Shown here: positions 1-10,163 of the stretch, one piece after another
Position numbering within the stretch: the first letter of the stretch is position 1
Layout: the number at the start of each line of letters is the position of its first letter
NCBI GenBank assembly: GCA_963931865.1
Contig: OZ007510.1
Span: 11,929,981 to 11,993,980, forward strand
DNA length: 64,000 bases
DNA from: Axinella damicornis
Taxonomy: Eukaryota > Porifera > Demospongiae > Axinellida > Axinellidae
Direction: 5' to 3'
Translations under genes and position numbers: made by a program
The notes under the pieces: generated by a model
The model's input: the letters and a program-made list of their open reading frames with translations, nothing else
What the model was told of the DNA's origin: nothing
Database searches by the model: none

Positions 1-3000
1 AAGCGATGCAACGTTGTGGCTATCCCCCACTATACACAGGTGTTCACTCTGTTTCCTGTTAGGAAAGGGATTGTGATTGTAGAATACAACCGGACTACTC
101 TGGACTATGTCAGTTACTTCATTCTTAGGACTTCTGAGGATTGTACCCCGACTTCCATCTTCTTCACTGGGCCAGATAATGGCTACAGGCTGTTTACAGC
201 GTGTGTGAACCTTTCCTCTGCTGATAATAGCTACTTACGGTATCTGGGGTTTAGTTTTGACGGCAGTGACATTACCACGGCTACATTTGATGAATGGTAT
301 GCATCTGCAAGAGAAAAGATTTATGGCCCAGATACTCTGTCAGAGTTTGTGTATGTCCGTAGTCAGAAAGGTTGTCCGCCATCAGCAGATAACGTTTATG
401 TACTTGATGACGGGTATGTGATCAGGTTCTTAGCTGATGAGGACCAGTGGGTGTTTATCGATCCAGAGGACTGTGGGTGCTCATCCTATCCGAGTGTCGA
501 GTACTTTGGTGATAACCTGCTGCTTGTGCGCAGCTCGAATGAAACTGTTCTCACGTTTGACACCTGCCGAGGCAGGGTCACAAGCTACTACCACGCCTCA
601 CAGTCGGGTCTTCCCTACCCCTGCTCGGACTGGGACACCGTAGCTGTTGTGAGAGGAGGTAACCTTACCTTTAACACCAGTACAACTTCAAACGTCAGCA
701 GTGCTACTAGCATCACTCTTCCGTCCGGTGGTGTTGACCATGCTCAGTGTGTTAATCGTGGCGATCATGTTCTCTTTGTGTTTACAGTTGACGGAACATT
801 GTACAGCTTTTCAACTCTTGATGACATCTTGCTAGAGCTTGTACCTCGTTCCTGCAACTCCAGTGTGTGCTTTGAACCGATACTCCTCACCACTGACAGT
901 GCTAGCATAGTTGGTGCCTACGATCACGAATCATCACGTTTCATGGTTGTGAACATCACCTGCAGAGTGAATCCAGTTGTTCTGAAACTGCCCTCCATGC
1001 AACCTGACTTAGCAGCAATGTTCCTTGGGGTAAGACAGTACCCTTGTTCGTGTGAACCCTCTCGTATTCCGCCTACAACCGCCATAAGACAGATACTGCC
1101 TACAAAGACGGCAGAACAACTCCTACCTACTTCAGAACCAGCTACACAGTCAACCGAATCCAGTACACCTTTCGATCCTTTTGACCTCACTGATCCACAA
1201 CTACAGCAAATGACACCTGAAATTGGAATATTTACGGCAACTGGAGCTGTCCTTTGCTTTATTGCAGTTGTTGTGGTCTCCGTGGCTGCAGCTGTGTACA
1301 TGTAAGTTGAACCTAACTTCATGTGTTGTACACTTTACAAAACCACATCCACCAACAAACACAGTGCTTGTTTGTTGTGAGTACAATCCATATATGGATG
1401 TAAACAAACCTGCAAACTTACCTATGGTGTCTGCTTCAGCAGCTTTCTACCCGCTTTCCGCCATAAACTTGGCCGAGTCCAACACTGTTTTGGACAGCAG
1501 ATAGCCTCAAACCCAGGCACGGAGGAGGGGAGAGAGCGCCTGGTATCCACTGTTTGCGCATGCATTCCAGGAATCCTGGATAAGACCGTGTCATTCCCAT
1601 GGCTTGTTGACGTCAGCTACGTGTTCGTAACTGTATCACGATCATATTCTGTCAATAATGGTGACTTTATGCAAGACCCAGACCAGGCTGTTTCGTACCT
1701 CCAGCGACTTGGGTGTGCAGCGATGATGCTCAAACCCGAGCAGAGGGCATCTTTGAAGTGAGTTATACGAAGGCTACGCACTGGTTTTGGTAAGTCATTG
1801 TGTTATACCGTTCGTGTTTGATGTGAAGCTTGCCCGAGATGACAGCGTAGTCATTGTAGTCTCATCCCTCATGGCATTGATGACAGACTAAGTTCCAAAC
1901 GTGAGAATCAAAGCTGCGATCATGTCTTCGTGGTTTCGTTGTGTGGTATAGACGTCATTGTTTACACTCGGAAAGTTTTGCGACGTCATCTGCATAAATC
2001 CACGTGGTTTTATGTACTAATTAAGTGCATGCGCAAACAATGGATACCAGGTGCTCTCTCCCCCTCCTCCGCGCCTGGGTTCAAGGCTAGACAGCACTTA
2101 TGGGCCACCGTACATCCTTACATATAGGATGGCTGGGGCAAACACCCTAGACCCTGCTACAATTGAATCCTCATAACTCAGGTGTTTGTTTGAGGAGATT
2201 GAAGCTGCCTGGCAACTTCCGCTCATGCTTATGTTTCTACATGATTGTTCGGGTTCATAAGATTCTGCTAGGGCTACTGAGCACACAGTTAAAAAAATTG
2301 GATGTGGCTCTATATGTTGGCTAGATGATGGAGATAATGTTTTTGTGCCAAAATTAGCACAATTTGTAACCATTTTCTACCAATTATGGCACAATTTGAC
2401 ATTCCAATTTAAATTGGTGTTGGGAATACGTAGACCTGAACGCAATAGGTCAGTACTCAGGAAAATAAAAGCGGTAATGGTTAGTTCACTGGGGCGTGGC
2501 TTATCGCTCATGTCGCTTCGTTTCGACCATGCCATGTTGCCAAGCCTGGAATATACGATTAGTATTTAATCACATGCATTATTGTGTGATTTGGCTACTT
2601 GCCCTCGAATCCATGTGATTACCTATAAATAATGTCTTGTCTTCCCTTTGGCCGCCATTGCTCACGATCGACTGAGCGTGGTTGCCACGTGGTATGTGCG
2701 TTAATTGGAACGATTTGCAATAGACCCGTTGCAGCTGACGTCATCAATTCGAGAATACAGAAAAGGACACCAACATGGCGGCTATTTAGCGTTTTTGGAG
2801 ATAGCAGCTTCTATGGCGATCTCGGTAAACACAATCATGCACCAACTATGCTTCTAGTATGTGTTAAATCGGACGAAATGTGATTGCTACGTAGGCTATT
2901 AAAGCTGTATAAACGCTTACCAGTGACGCAGGATACGTTTTGATCAATACTACACATAAAGCCAATGTATTTCGGTACACCAAGATGGTGGCTTCTGGAT

Positions 3001-4823
3001 AGTATACGGAAATTCCACGGAAAATGTGACGTAACTGCAACGGGTCTATACTTACCTTGCGCTACGGCGAGTTGCAACTGGGGTTGCAACGGCTACCAGG
3101 AGTGCGGTTGCCCCTGAAACATATTGCTATGAAAACTGGTTCTACAGGAATAGCCTAGAGTTCCATGGTTTTTGGACTCTATGGGATATAGAACCACATT
3201 GCTGACCAATTAGACTACAGCATTTAATGAATACTGTCTGATGTTGGTGGTAATGAACACCTCGTAATATGATCTGCTTTCTACAGACGCAAGTACAGAA
3301 GAAATGGTCACTTCAACAGAGAAAATGAATCCAGTGGCATGTTGGGCAGTCTTCCGAGCAGTCTTCCGAGCAGTCTTCCGAGCAGTGTCCGGCAATCTGT
3401 AGAACCTCTTCCACAACCTGTGAGGTATGCCTAGTACTGTCTACTCTTATCGTAGGTGCTCTAATTATGCATCACTCAATAAATAATTAGTTTTGCAATG
3501 TAACGCGAAATTCAGTTGGCCAAACGGCAACGCAAGAATAGAACTACGACTCAGAAAACTCCTCGCTAGGTACTTGAGTCTGACAATTAAGTTATAGACA
3601 AAGCTATTGCATAGTGGCCATGTTTGTTCCCGGTTGTCAGACTGTCGCTGCCTTTTCTGCTACACGGGACGTTCGTATCCTCGCGGGCACAGAATACATA
3701 ACGGTATGTTGCTTTCTCGTACCTTCACTGATGTTAGTCACTAACTGATGTACCAGCCATATCACAACTGTGCCTTACATTCACAGGCAGTGATGTGCCC
3801 TGTTAGTCGTTCAGCTGCACTGTGTGTACTTTCAAGCTAGCTGCCATCTACCATTATAATCGCATGATGCAATAATAGGAAATAAGTCCCCGGAGTGTGA
3901 TGCATTATTGGGTTTGAGACTTGGAGTTTTGATGCAAAGATAGAAAGGATGCATAATTGGAGTAGCCTCGAACCCAGTCCCACGCCCAGCTTTTCGTTGC
4001 TGCTTAGTACGGTAAAGCGGGGAGGGCCTGGTACATTTCCTCACGTGAGTGACGTCAAGGGTAGAAAGGGGTAGAAAGACCGGAAGTTTAATGTGGGCGT
4101 AGTGGGTCTCAGAACAGCAAGAAGAGCGAAGGTACCAGGTAACACACCACACGTATCTAGCTAGCGGGGGGCGACTGTCATACTCACCGAGCGTTGAACG
4201 TGTAGATGGCTGAATAACACGCAAAATGTAGCGTCTTCGTTCTGAAAATTTTGCGGTTTTTCAATTACGTCATGCTCACGTGAGGAAATGCACCAGGCCC
4301 TCCCCGCTTTACCGTACTAAGCAGCGACGAAAAGCTGGGCGTGGGACTGGGTACGAGGCTATAATTAGAGCGCCTACGGTACTCATAAATTTCTCTCTAG
4401 CAGACTTATTGTAGTGGTCAACATGTCGGCAAAGGCTTTGCATTCCAACATCCTATTCTGTGCGCTATGCAAGATGTCTCATTCCCAGAACCGGTACTGC
4501 GTGTCACTGGGTTGACGCATGATGTACTCACTTATTGATACTGCAGGGTTGAAGTGGCCAATGGTGGAGTATCCAACTATGAACAGGAAACCCAATTTTA
4601 TCGTGTGTTTCCCGACCTCGATACCATCACTCCTGAAGCCGTTTCTGGCCACGGTGATTGTGATGTTGTCGGTATGAATGACCCACCCATGCCTCCTGAG
4701 AACTACCATTATACCTCCGTGACTGAAATGGAACCGCATAGGTGTTCCAATATACCGAAATCCAATGACTTTAAAAGGAAAGTAAACGAATTTCAGAGCA
4801 TCTCTGTTAGGGCTAACAACTGA
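1..4823 (+). CDS. receptor A, single-pass membrane protein, 5' end outside window
   Basis: Three exons are read: 1-1301, 3287-3424 and 4547-4823, giving 571 codons before the TGA at 4821. The frame is open to the left edge, so the signal peptide and the start of the ectodomain are missing. The first exon encodes a Cys-containing ectodomain with several N-X-S/T sites, a Thr/Ser/Pro stalk and a helix ending VVSVAAAVYI. The TAA at 1303 lies inside the donor GTAAGT at 1302. Splicing to the acceptor at 3286 places the basic stop-transfer RKYRR directly after the helix, which strongly supports the join. Both tail introns are phase 2. The second exon holds a 12-bp repeat encoding LPSS units. The last exon is Tyr-rich (SNYEQETQFY, ENYHYTSV), which could suit phosphorylation; this is inference. 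It aligns with receptors B-D but is the most diverged. Function is unknown. Confidence 0.72.
1502..2089. mobile_element. TAGCC-type MITE, 588 bp, in receptor A intron
   Basis: The ends are inverted: TAGCCTCAAACCCAGGC on the left and GCCTGGGTTCAAGGCTA on the right. The inverted match continues inward to TTTGCGCATGC/GCATGCGCAAA. Both sides are flanked by gacagca (1493-1499 and 2090-2096), a probable target duplication. No transposase frame is seen. The ends and duplication size resemble hAT-type non-autonomous elements. Confidence 0.75.
2630..3115. repeat. dispersed repeat in receptor A intron, same family as the 55.6-57.2 kb array
   Basis: The stretch from TCTTGTCTTCCC through ATTGGAACGA to the GGTTGCCCCT end matches segments at 52855-53010 and in the array at 55620-57200. 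It contains an internal inverted pair around 2720-2740 and 3028-3050 (AGACCCGTTGCAG). No coding frame is supported. It is probably a composite of transposon remnants. Confidence 0.6.
3963..4361. mobile_element. TAGCC-type MITE, 399-bp subfamily
   Basis: The ends are TAGCCTCGAACCCAG and its near complement ending GGCTA. Flanking 9-mers taattggag (3954-3962) and taattagag (4362-4370) differ at one base and look like an aged target duplication. The element is nearly identical to the one at 41719-42117. The 130-codon open frame on the minus strand occurs in both copies only because the DNA is the same, and it is not a gene. Confidence 0.85.
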
Positions 4824-5135
4824 CTTTCAGTGTGCTGTCTAGTTAGCATAGCATATCTATTATATTGTCACAGATGTGGGGACTATTATACCAATCCAAT
4901 CCCCTGCAGTAGAGTTTCACATGCACCCCTTGTTATTTTGATTAAAGCTATGCCTCTTATGAAAACATCTTTTGATGTGGCTATAGTACTCTACTTCCTG
5001 AGTGGTAAGCTACTGGTACAGAGATTCAGCCACACATTGCATGGTTGTATTGCTATCTTGAAGTGTAGGTATAGGTGGCTGTTACTGTACACAGGTGCTG
5101 GGAGCAAACTCATCACCTAAACGTTTTTAGTTTGT

Positions 5136-5546
5136 TACCCCGTGCGCATGCGCAGCAGGGGGTAGAGTGATCGGTTTGTCTGTCAGTCTGTCAGTCTGTC
5201 CATAGATGTAGAGCGGTTTGAGCAGTGAAGGCCTTGTTGAAGGCTTATTTCAGGATAGAAGTGTCAGAATTCAGAAAATACTAGCGTCTACGTAACTCAC
5301 AGATCAGAGATCTACTCGAGAGGCTGAGAAAAGCTGCGTGAAAGTCGTGCTTCTAATTTATACAACTTGACCACACCCTATTTCTAACATTACTGCCACA
5401 ACTTACGGTATCTCATTCTGCATGCTGACATCACTGTAAATCGTGGCCTAGCTAGCTCATCGTGCATGCTGTATGAATAATCGGTGGTAGGCCTATAGCT
5501 GTCAAGTCAAAGTAGCGCACGGGGTACGTGCTCTGCTGAGCACCTC
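5136..5546. mobile_element. TACCCCGTGCGC-type MITE with perfect 8-bp target duplication
   Basis: Begins TACCCCGTGCGC, with the complement GCGCACGGGGTA near its right end (5515-5526) followed by a short palindromic tail GTGCTCTGCTGAGCAC. It is flanked by tagtttgt at 5128-5135 and 5547-5554. The right duplication copy near 15693 has a single tagtttgt with no element, an empty site. An inverted copy lies at 41137-41486. Confidence 0.85.
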
Positions 5547-6530
5547 TAGTTTGTGAGAATAATACATACCGTATGGCGCTTATATTTCGTGGGTCTGAAG
5601 TTTCGCAAATTGCTCTTCGACAACATTTCGTTGAACAAATTTCGCGAATTCACGGTCAAAACGCCACACCCACACAATGGGCGTGGTGTACTGCACTTGA
5701 AGACTCCCGTGCGTGCTGAACTCAACTACCACGGACCACTGCTTCGTCGGTGCGTTGTATTCTGCGACTCTCTTCCCCACTTCGACATTCTCAGAGTTCG
5801 TTTTCAGATACCTGGGCCTCACCTTCACAGGATCGAGCTGGCAGCTTTAGCATTGGCAGATATCGCACATGATGGTACCTCTTGGTACCTCTTTGGAGAA
5901 CTCTCCATGTGGACCTGGAAGCTTATTCTTCGACTACTGCATTTTCTATGTACACTTACTAGTCACATCAGGTGGAACCTTCCACTACACAACTGTGGTT
6001 GACAGGGTGTCCCCCTGCTGAGTCAGACATTTACTCATTACAGTTGAAGGTCATGAGAAAAGTTTGCATAGTTACAAGTCATGTTTGAACTTCCTTCTCA
6101 GAAGTGACAGGTACTCCTGCACTTGTAAACTGCTCAATGTGCAACCACACAAGGGTCTCTTGCATGTTTATGGATGCACAACAGCAGACAAGGTTTCAAC
6201 TCCTCTCTTTCAAAATGGAACAAAATGGAACAACATCCTCTTGCATGCGCAACAGCACAAGGGTTAAACTCCTCTCTTACAGTGTGCAGATACACACAAG
6301 GGTTAAATTTTCCCTGCTGTTTTTGTGTCATACCTGTAGCATTTTTCATTGCAATGTACAAAGAGAAACAAATCAGCTCTTGTATAGTTTATACTTGGCT
6401 CAAATTACAACCTCCATTCTCTGCCACTATAGTTGAATGTGTTGCCTCATTCCATGATCCAGCAGCCTATTGGGCCATTGTGTTGGTTAATGGTACTACT
6501 GATATTATGAAGCTTTTCACTACGTACAGT

Positions 6531-6940
6531 CAACCTTAGTCTATAGCTTGCTAACCACAGTACAGTCAGCCTTAGTCTATAGCTTGCTAACCACAGTACA
6601 GTCAGCCTTAGTCTATAGCTTGCTAACCACAGTACAGTCAGCCTGTCTATAGCTTGCTAACCACAGTACAGTCAGCCTGTCTATAGCTTGCTAACCACAG
6701 TACAGTCAGCCTTAGTCTATAGCTTGCTAACCACAGTACAGTCAGCCTTAGTCTATAGCTTGCTAACCACAGTACAGTCAGCCTTAGTCTATAGCTTGCT
6801 AACCACAGTACAGTCAGCCTGTCTATAGCTTGCTAACCACAGTACAGTCAGCCTGTCTATAGCTTGCTAACCACAGTACAGTCAGCCTGTCTATAGCTTG
6901 CTAACCACAGTACAGTCAGCCTGTCTATAGCTTGATAACC
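6531..6940. repeat. 34/36-bp minisatellite, 12 copies
   Basis: Twelve units of a 36-bp sequence containing CTATAGCTTGCTAACCACAG, with a 34-bp variant lacking TA. The duplicated locus near 16920-16950 has one unit, so the array grew in the left copy after duplication. Confidence 0.95.
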
Positions 6941-7168
6941 ATGTATGCAGTTTCTAGTTTTGCATTCTGCATGTCATGGAATCAGTACCCTACCCAAGTG
7001 CTCACTGTTGTGTCATAACCATTCATTTGTAAGTAGGATTTCCCCCTATGACCAGATCAATTATACCTCTAGTCTTGTGATGATGATGTTTGTGTAAGTG
7101 GGGCTTGTGGTTGAAATCAAATTCCCAAACTACATGACTGCTTATGTAACAGGTCAGAAGCAATACGC

Positions 7169-7312
7169 CAGCCTCGTTCCCAGGCCGTCTGCCAGTCGCA
7201 CGCGCATCGCATACGTGACCTTTGAACCCTTGTCAGATAGCTTATCTGACAAGGGTCCAAAGGTCACGTATGCGATGTGCGCGCGACTGGCAGACGGCCT
7301 GGGAACGAGGCT
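7169..7312. mobile_element. near-perfect palindromic TAGCC-type MITE
   Basis: The arms CAGCCTCGTTCCCAGGCC and GGCCTGGGAACGAGGCT extend inward through the whole element, leaving almost no loop. It is flanked by agcaatacgc at 7159-7168 and 7313-7322. The corresponding right-copy site near 17110 is empty. Confidence 0.9.
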
Positions 7313-7360
7313 AGCAATACGCTGTACTATGTCCAATGAGAGGTATCTGGCCTTAAGCTT

Positions 7361-8079
7361 TAAGGTAGTAAACATGGGTACCGCGATCTCCGAAACCAAG
7401 TTGATGGATAAATGGGCAGCATCAAAGCGTACACAAGTTTCAGCAATACTTTGCATCAAACTGCTCCCTCTGCTTGAAAATGCCCTAAAACTCAATTTTA
7501 AGGCCCTCTACGAAACTGAAAATTTGGACCCTCTCCAAGGCCCCACCCACACTCTGACCCCATCATCAATACACACACAAAACAGGCCCAAAAACTACGG
7601 ATGGATTTACCACCTGCTCTCCTCACTTGCAGGCTACAGCCCAAAACTCACTGCCACCCTCAAAAACAGAGGTTTGGCTACCCTAGGCTTTCAAAAAAAA
7701 TTCCACGCACACCAACTAAAACAGACCAAAGCCAAGGCCAGTTTCCAAAAGGTCAACCTACCCCCTGCAAAACTAGGGATGCTTTTCCACGTTCACCTCT
7801 CGGTTACAGAGTTTTGGCCACACATCTACTCCCTCTCACCAGCCCAGTCCAGCTACCAAACCAGCCAAATTCGCCCTAACACGAAAATGGGCGGGGCCTG
7901 TAATGCCGAAAGGTCAACTCTCTAGAGTACCTTGGCCAGGGAGCTGTCGGATGCTGTTCACTTTCCAGCCTGTTCTTCGGCCACTTCAGCAGACCCACAA
8001 ACATTCCTGCTCACTCCACCTAGCTATTCACACTCAGATAGCCCATTGCTACATTCAATAAGCCAGAATAGCTTCTTAC

Positions 8080-8121
<42 letters not shown>

Positions 8122-9527
8122 TGTTCAAACAAATCTTCAAAGTACCGCACGGCCACATCAGAGTACCGATTTGAAACTCGAAAGGGCCGCTAGCCGCATC
8201 AAAGAGAGAAGCCCCCCTTGTTTATTCCGGTTGCCGCCATGGGAAAACGTAAACAGATGAATAACTCTAAATAACCGTACAAGTAATAAAAAACATTAAA
8301 AATGTAGCAGGATGTAGGGATACCAGAACGGCAAAAAGTAAGGAAACAAGAGGGATGATCGAACATAACAGTGAAGTATACAATCACCCCTACAGAGATC
8401 TTCTTCCATATACATGTACAATGAAAAAAGATATGTAGGGGTGATTGTATACTTCACTGTTATGTTCGATCATCCCTGTTGTTTCCTTACTTTTTGCCGT
8501 TCTGGTATCCCTACATCCTGCTACATTTTTAATGTTTTTTATTACTTGTTTATGTAAATTTTTTTGGCAGCAGGTGCATGTTTGAGCTGAAGTTTGCTGC
8601 AGAAGTCAGTGACCTCACAGGCAACTGGGCAGTTGGTGTCCTTGCCTTGGTAAATGGACTATATTACTCAAGTATTACACTTCCAGCATTGGCTGAAGAA
8701 TCAGGCCCGGGCATCTCAAGTCAACTGTTCCGACAAAGCCCCCGAGTTCTCCCTGTCTGAAGACCATGGCATAGGCAGTTTATAGTAGGGACATTCATAT
8801 ATGGGTGTTGAGAGTTGAGATAGGCATTCACCCTGCTCACAGAATACAGTATACTATAGGTAGCAATATAAGCTTAGCTAAATCATGCGTAGACTCGACA
8901 GGGACTAACCTCAGTCTTATGGTCTTATAAACAGTGCATCGGTCACATCACTGTTTCTAATTCAGCGATCTTGAGTAATAATTACGTATCGTTGCTAAGT
9001 GATCGTTTAAGTGCGCATGCGTACAAACGTGAAAATGGCGTGACAAACGAAGCCATAGTTATTGAGTGGGGCAGCTGCAGCGCCTGGTGAAGACTTGGAG
9101 GTAGCGAAAAAGCGATGGGACGTTGCACTGCTCGGTTGAAAATGCTACTGTTTCGTGCGAAAACCATCGTGACAGATTGAGGCAATGTTGAGCTAAGTTG
9201 TCTGAAGAAGAAGAAGAAGAAAGAAAGAAAGAAAGAAAAACAATTTGCCCGTTTAGCGAGTGCCTGGTGTGGTACTTTCGCGACGGGTTTTCGCGATGCG
9301 AGGAGTCTTGTTGGTCATGAAAACACTCGAAGATGAACGGTATGTGGTTATAAAGGCTTATAAGTGTACCGTTTCTGAGATTTGGAGAGATTTTTTTGTA
9401 TTGGCATGTATTGCGTGTACGTCGTATCCCTACATATAGACTCTACCGAGTCTATGATGCGAGTGACGTGATCTCATTAATTATTCATGAGCAAAATTGC
9501 GCGATTTCGCCGATGCCGTGCTTCCTA
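7361..9527. mobile_element. 2.17-kb insertion present only in the left duplication copy
   Basis: Flanked by the direct repeat CCTTAAGCTT at 7351-7360 and 9528-9537. The right copy reads straight through at about 17150. The insert holds an open frame of about 185 codons (7361-7925, Pro/Lys/Thr-rich, no recognised domain), a run of 37 A at 8082-8118, a long foldback at 8278-8551 and a GAA/GAAA microsatellite near 9205-9240. The poly(A) suggests a retroposed component. I recognise no reverse transcriptase or transposase. Confidence 0.7.
8278..8551. repeat. long foldback, about 115-bp arms
   Basis: The arm at 8278-8392 is repeated almost exactly in inverse at 8437-8551 around a loop of about 44 bp. 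Example pair: CAAGTAATAAAAAACATT and AATGTTTTTTATTACTTG. A transcript would fold into a long double-stranded stem. Confidence 0.9.
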
Positions 9528-9617
9528 CCTTAAGCTTGACAAGGGAGTTAGGTGCTACAGTATAGTGTTTGTGTGAGCTGATCATGACAACAGTCCGTTG
9601 ATGGTTGTCAGAAAGTA

Positions 9618-9740
9618 TTACCGTAATAAAACGGTATAAAAACAAAATTCACTACCATAGGATTGGAATCGTAGAAATTCCAGGAAATGAATTTGTATCG
9701 CTAGATTGGATGAACCGTTTTATTAGCATAAATACGGTAA
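9618..9740. mobile_element. short MITE with ACCGTTTTATTAGCATAAATACGGT-type ends
   Basis: The left part reads ACCGTAATAAAACGGT and the right end is ACCGTTTTATTAGCATAAAT followed by ACGGTAA. The right duplication copy near 17225 lacks it (GTCAGAAGTAAACAAT), so the insertion is after duplication. A second copy starts at 14649. Confidence 0.75.
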
Positions 9741-10163
9741 ACAATACGGGTACCTGTCCCAAAACAGTCTAGATTGCTCTACTGAAATATTTATGCATTC
9801 TAACAGATATTATGTAAAAGTAGCTAGCTTAAGCTAAGTAGCCAGTGTGGCTGCTTCCTTGATCGTAGTAGAACAATCTTCCCTGCATGGGTGCAAGTTA
9901 CTTTGATCCCCAAGAGTACTTTCACTACTGGTGGTGGTGGTGTAATGGATTTCCTGGTTCACTGAGTATACCACAATAATGCCTGTTTGAGTGGAGGGTA
10001 TATCTAGTGATCAATACTCCTGATCTAACTACTTGCTTTCAGTTTGTTTAATAAGCTTATAAATGCTGGCCTGTGTTGTGTCACTCAGTACTACGCTTTG
10101 CACACTGGGAACAATTCTTGATGTGTGTGTGTTTTCTTGCTGATTTGCTTCAAGCAGCAATCG

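Noticed and set aside
3832..4224. 130-codon minus-strand frame, repeated at 41696-41980
   Set aside because: The conservation comes from two near-identical MITE copies. The frame spans the element edge, has no domain and is not needed for coding.
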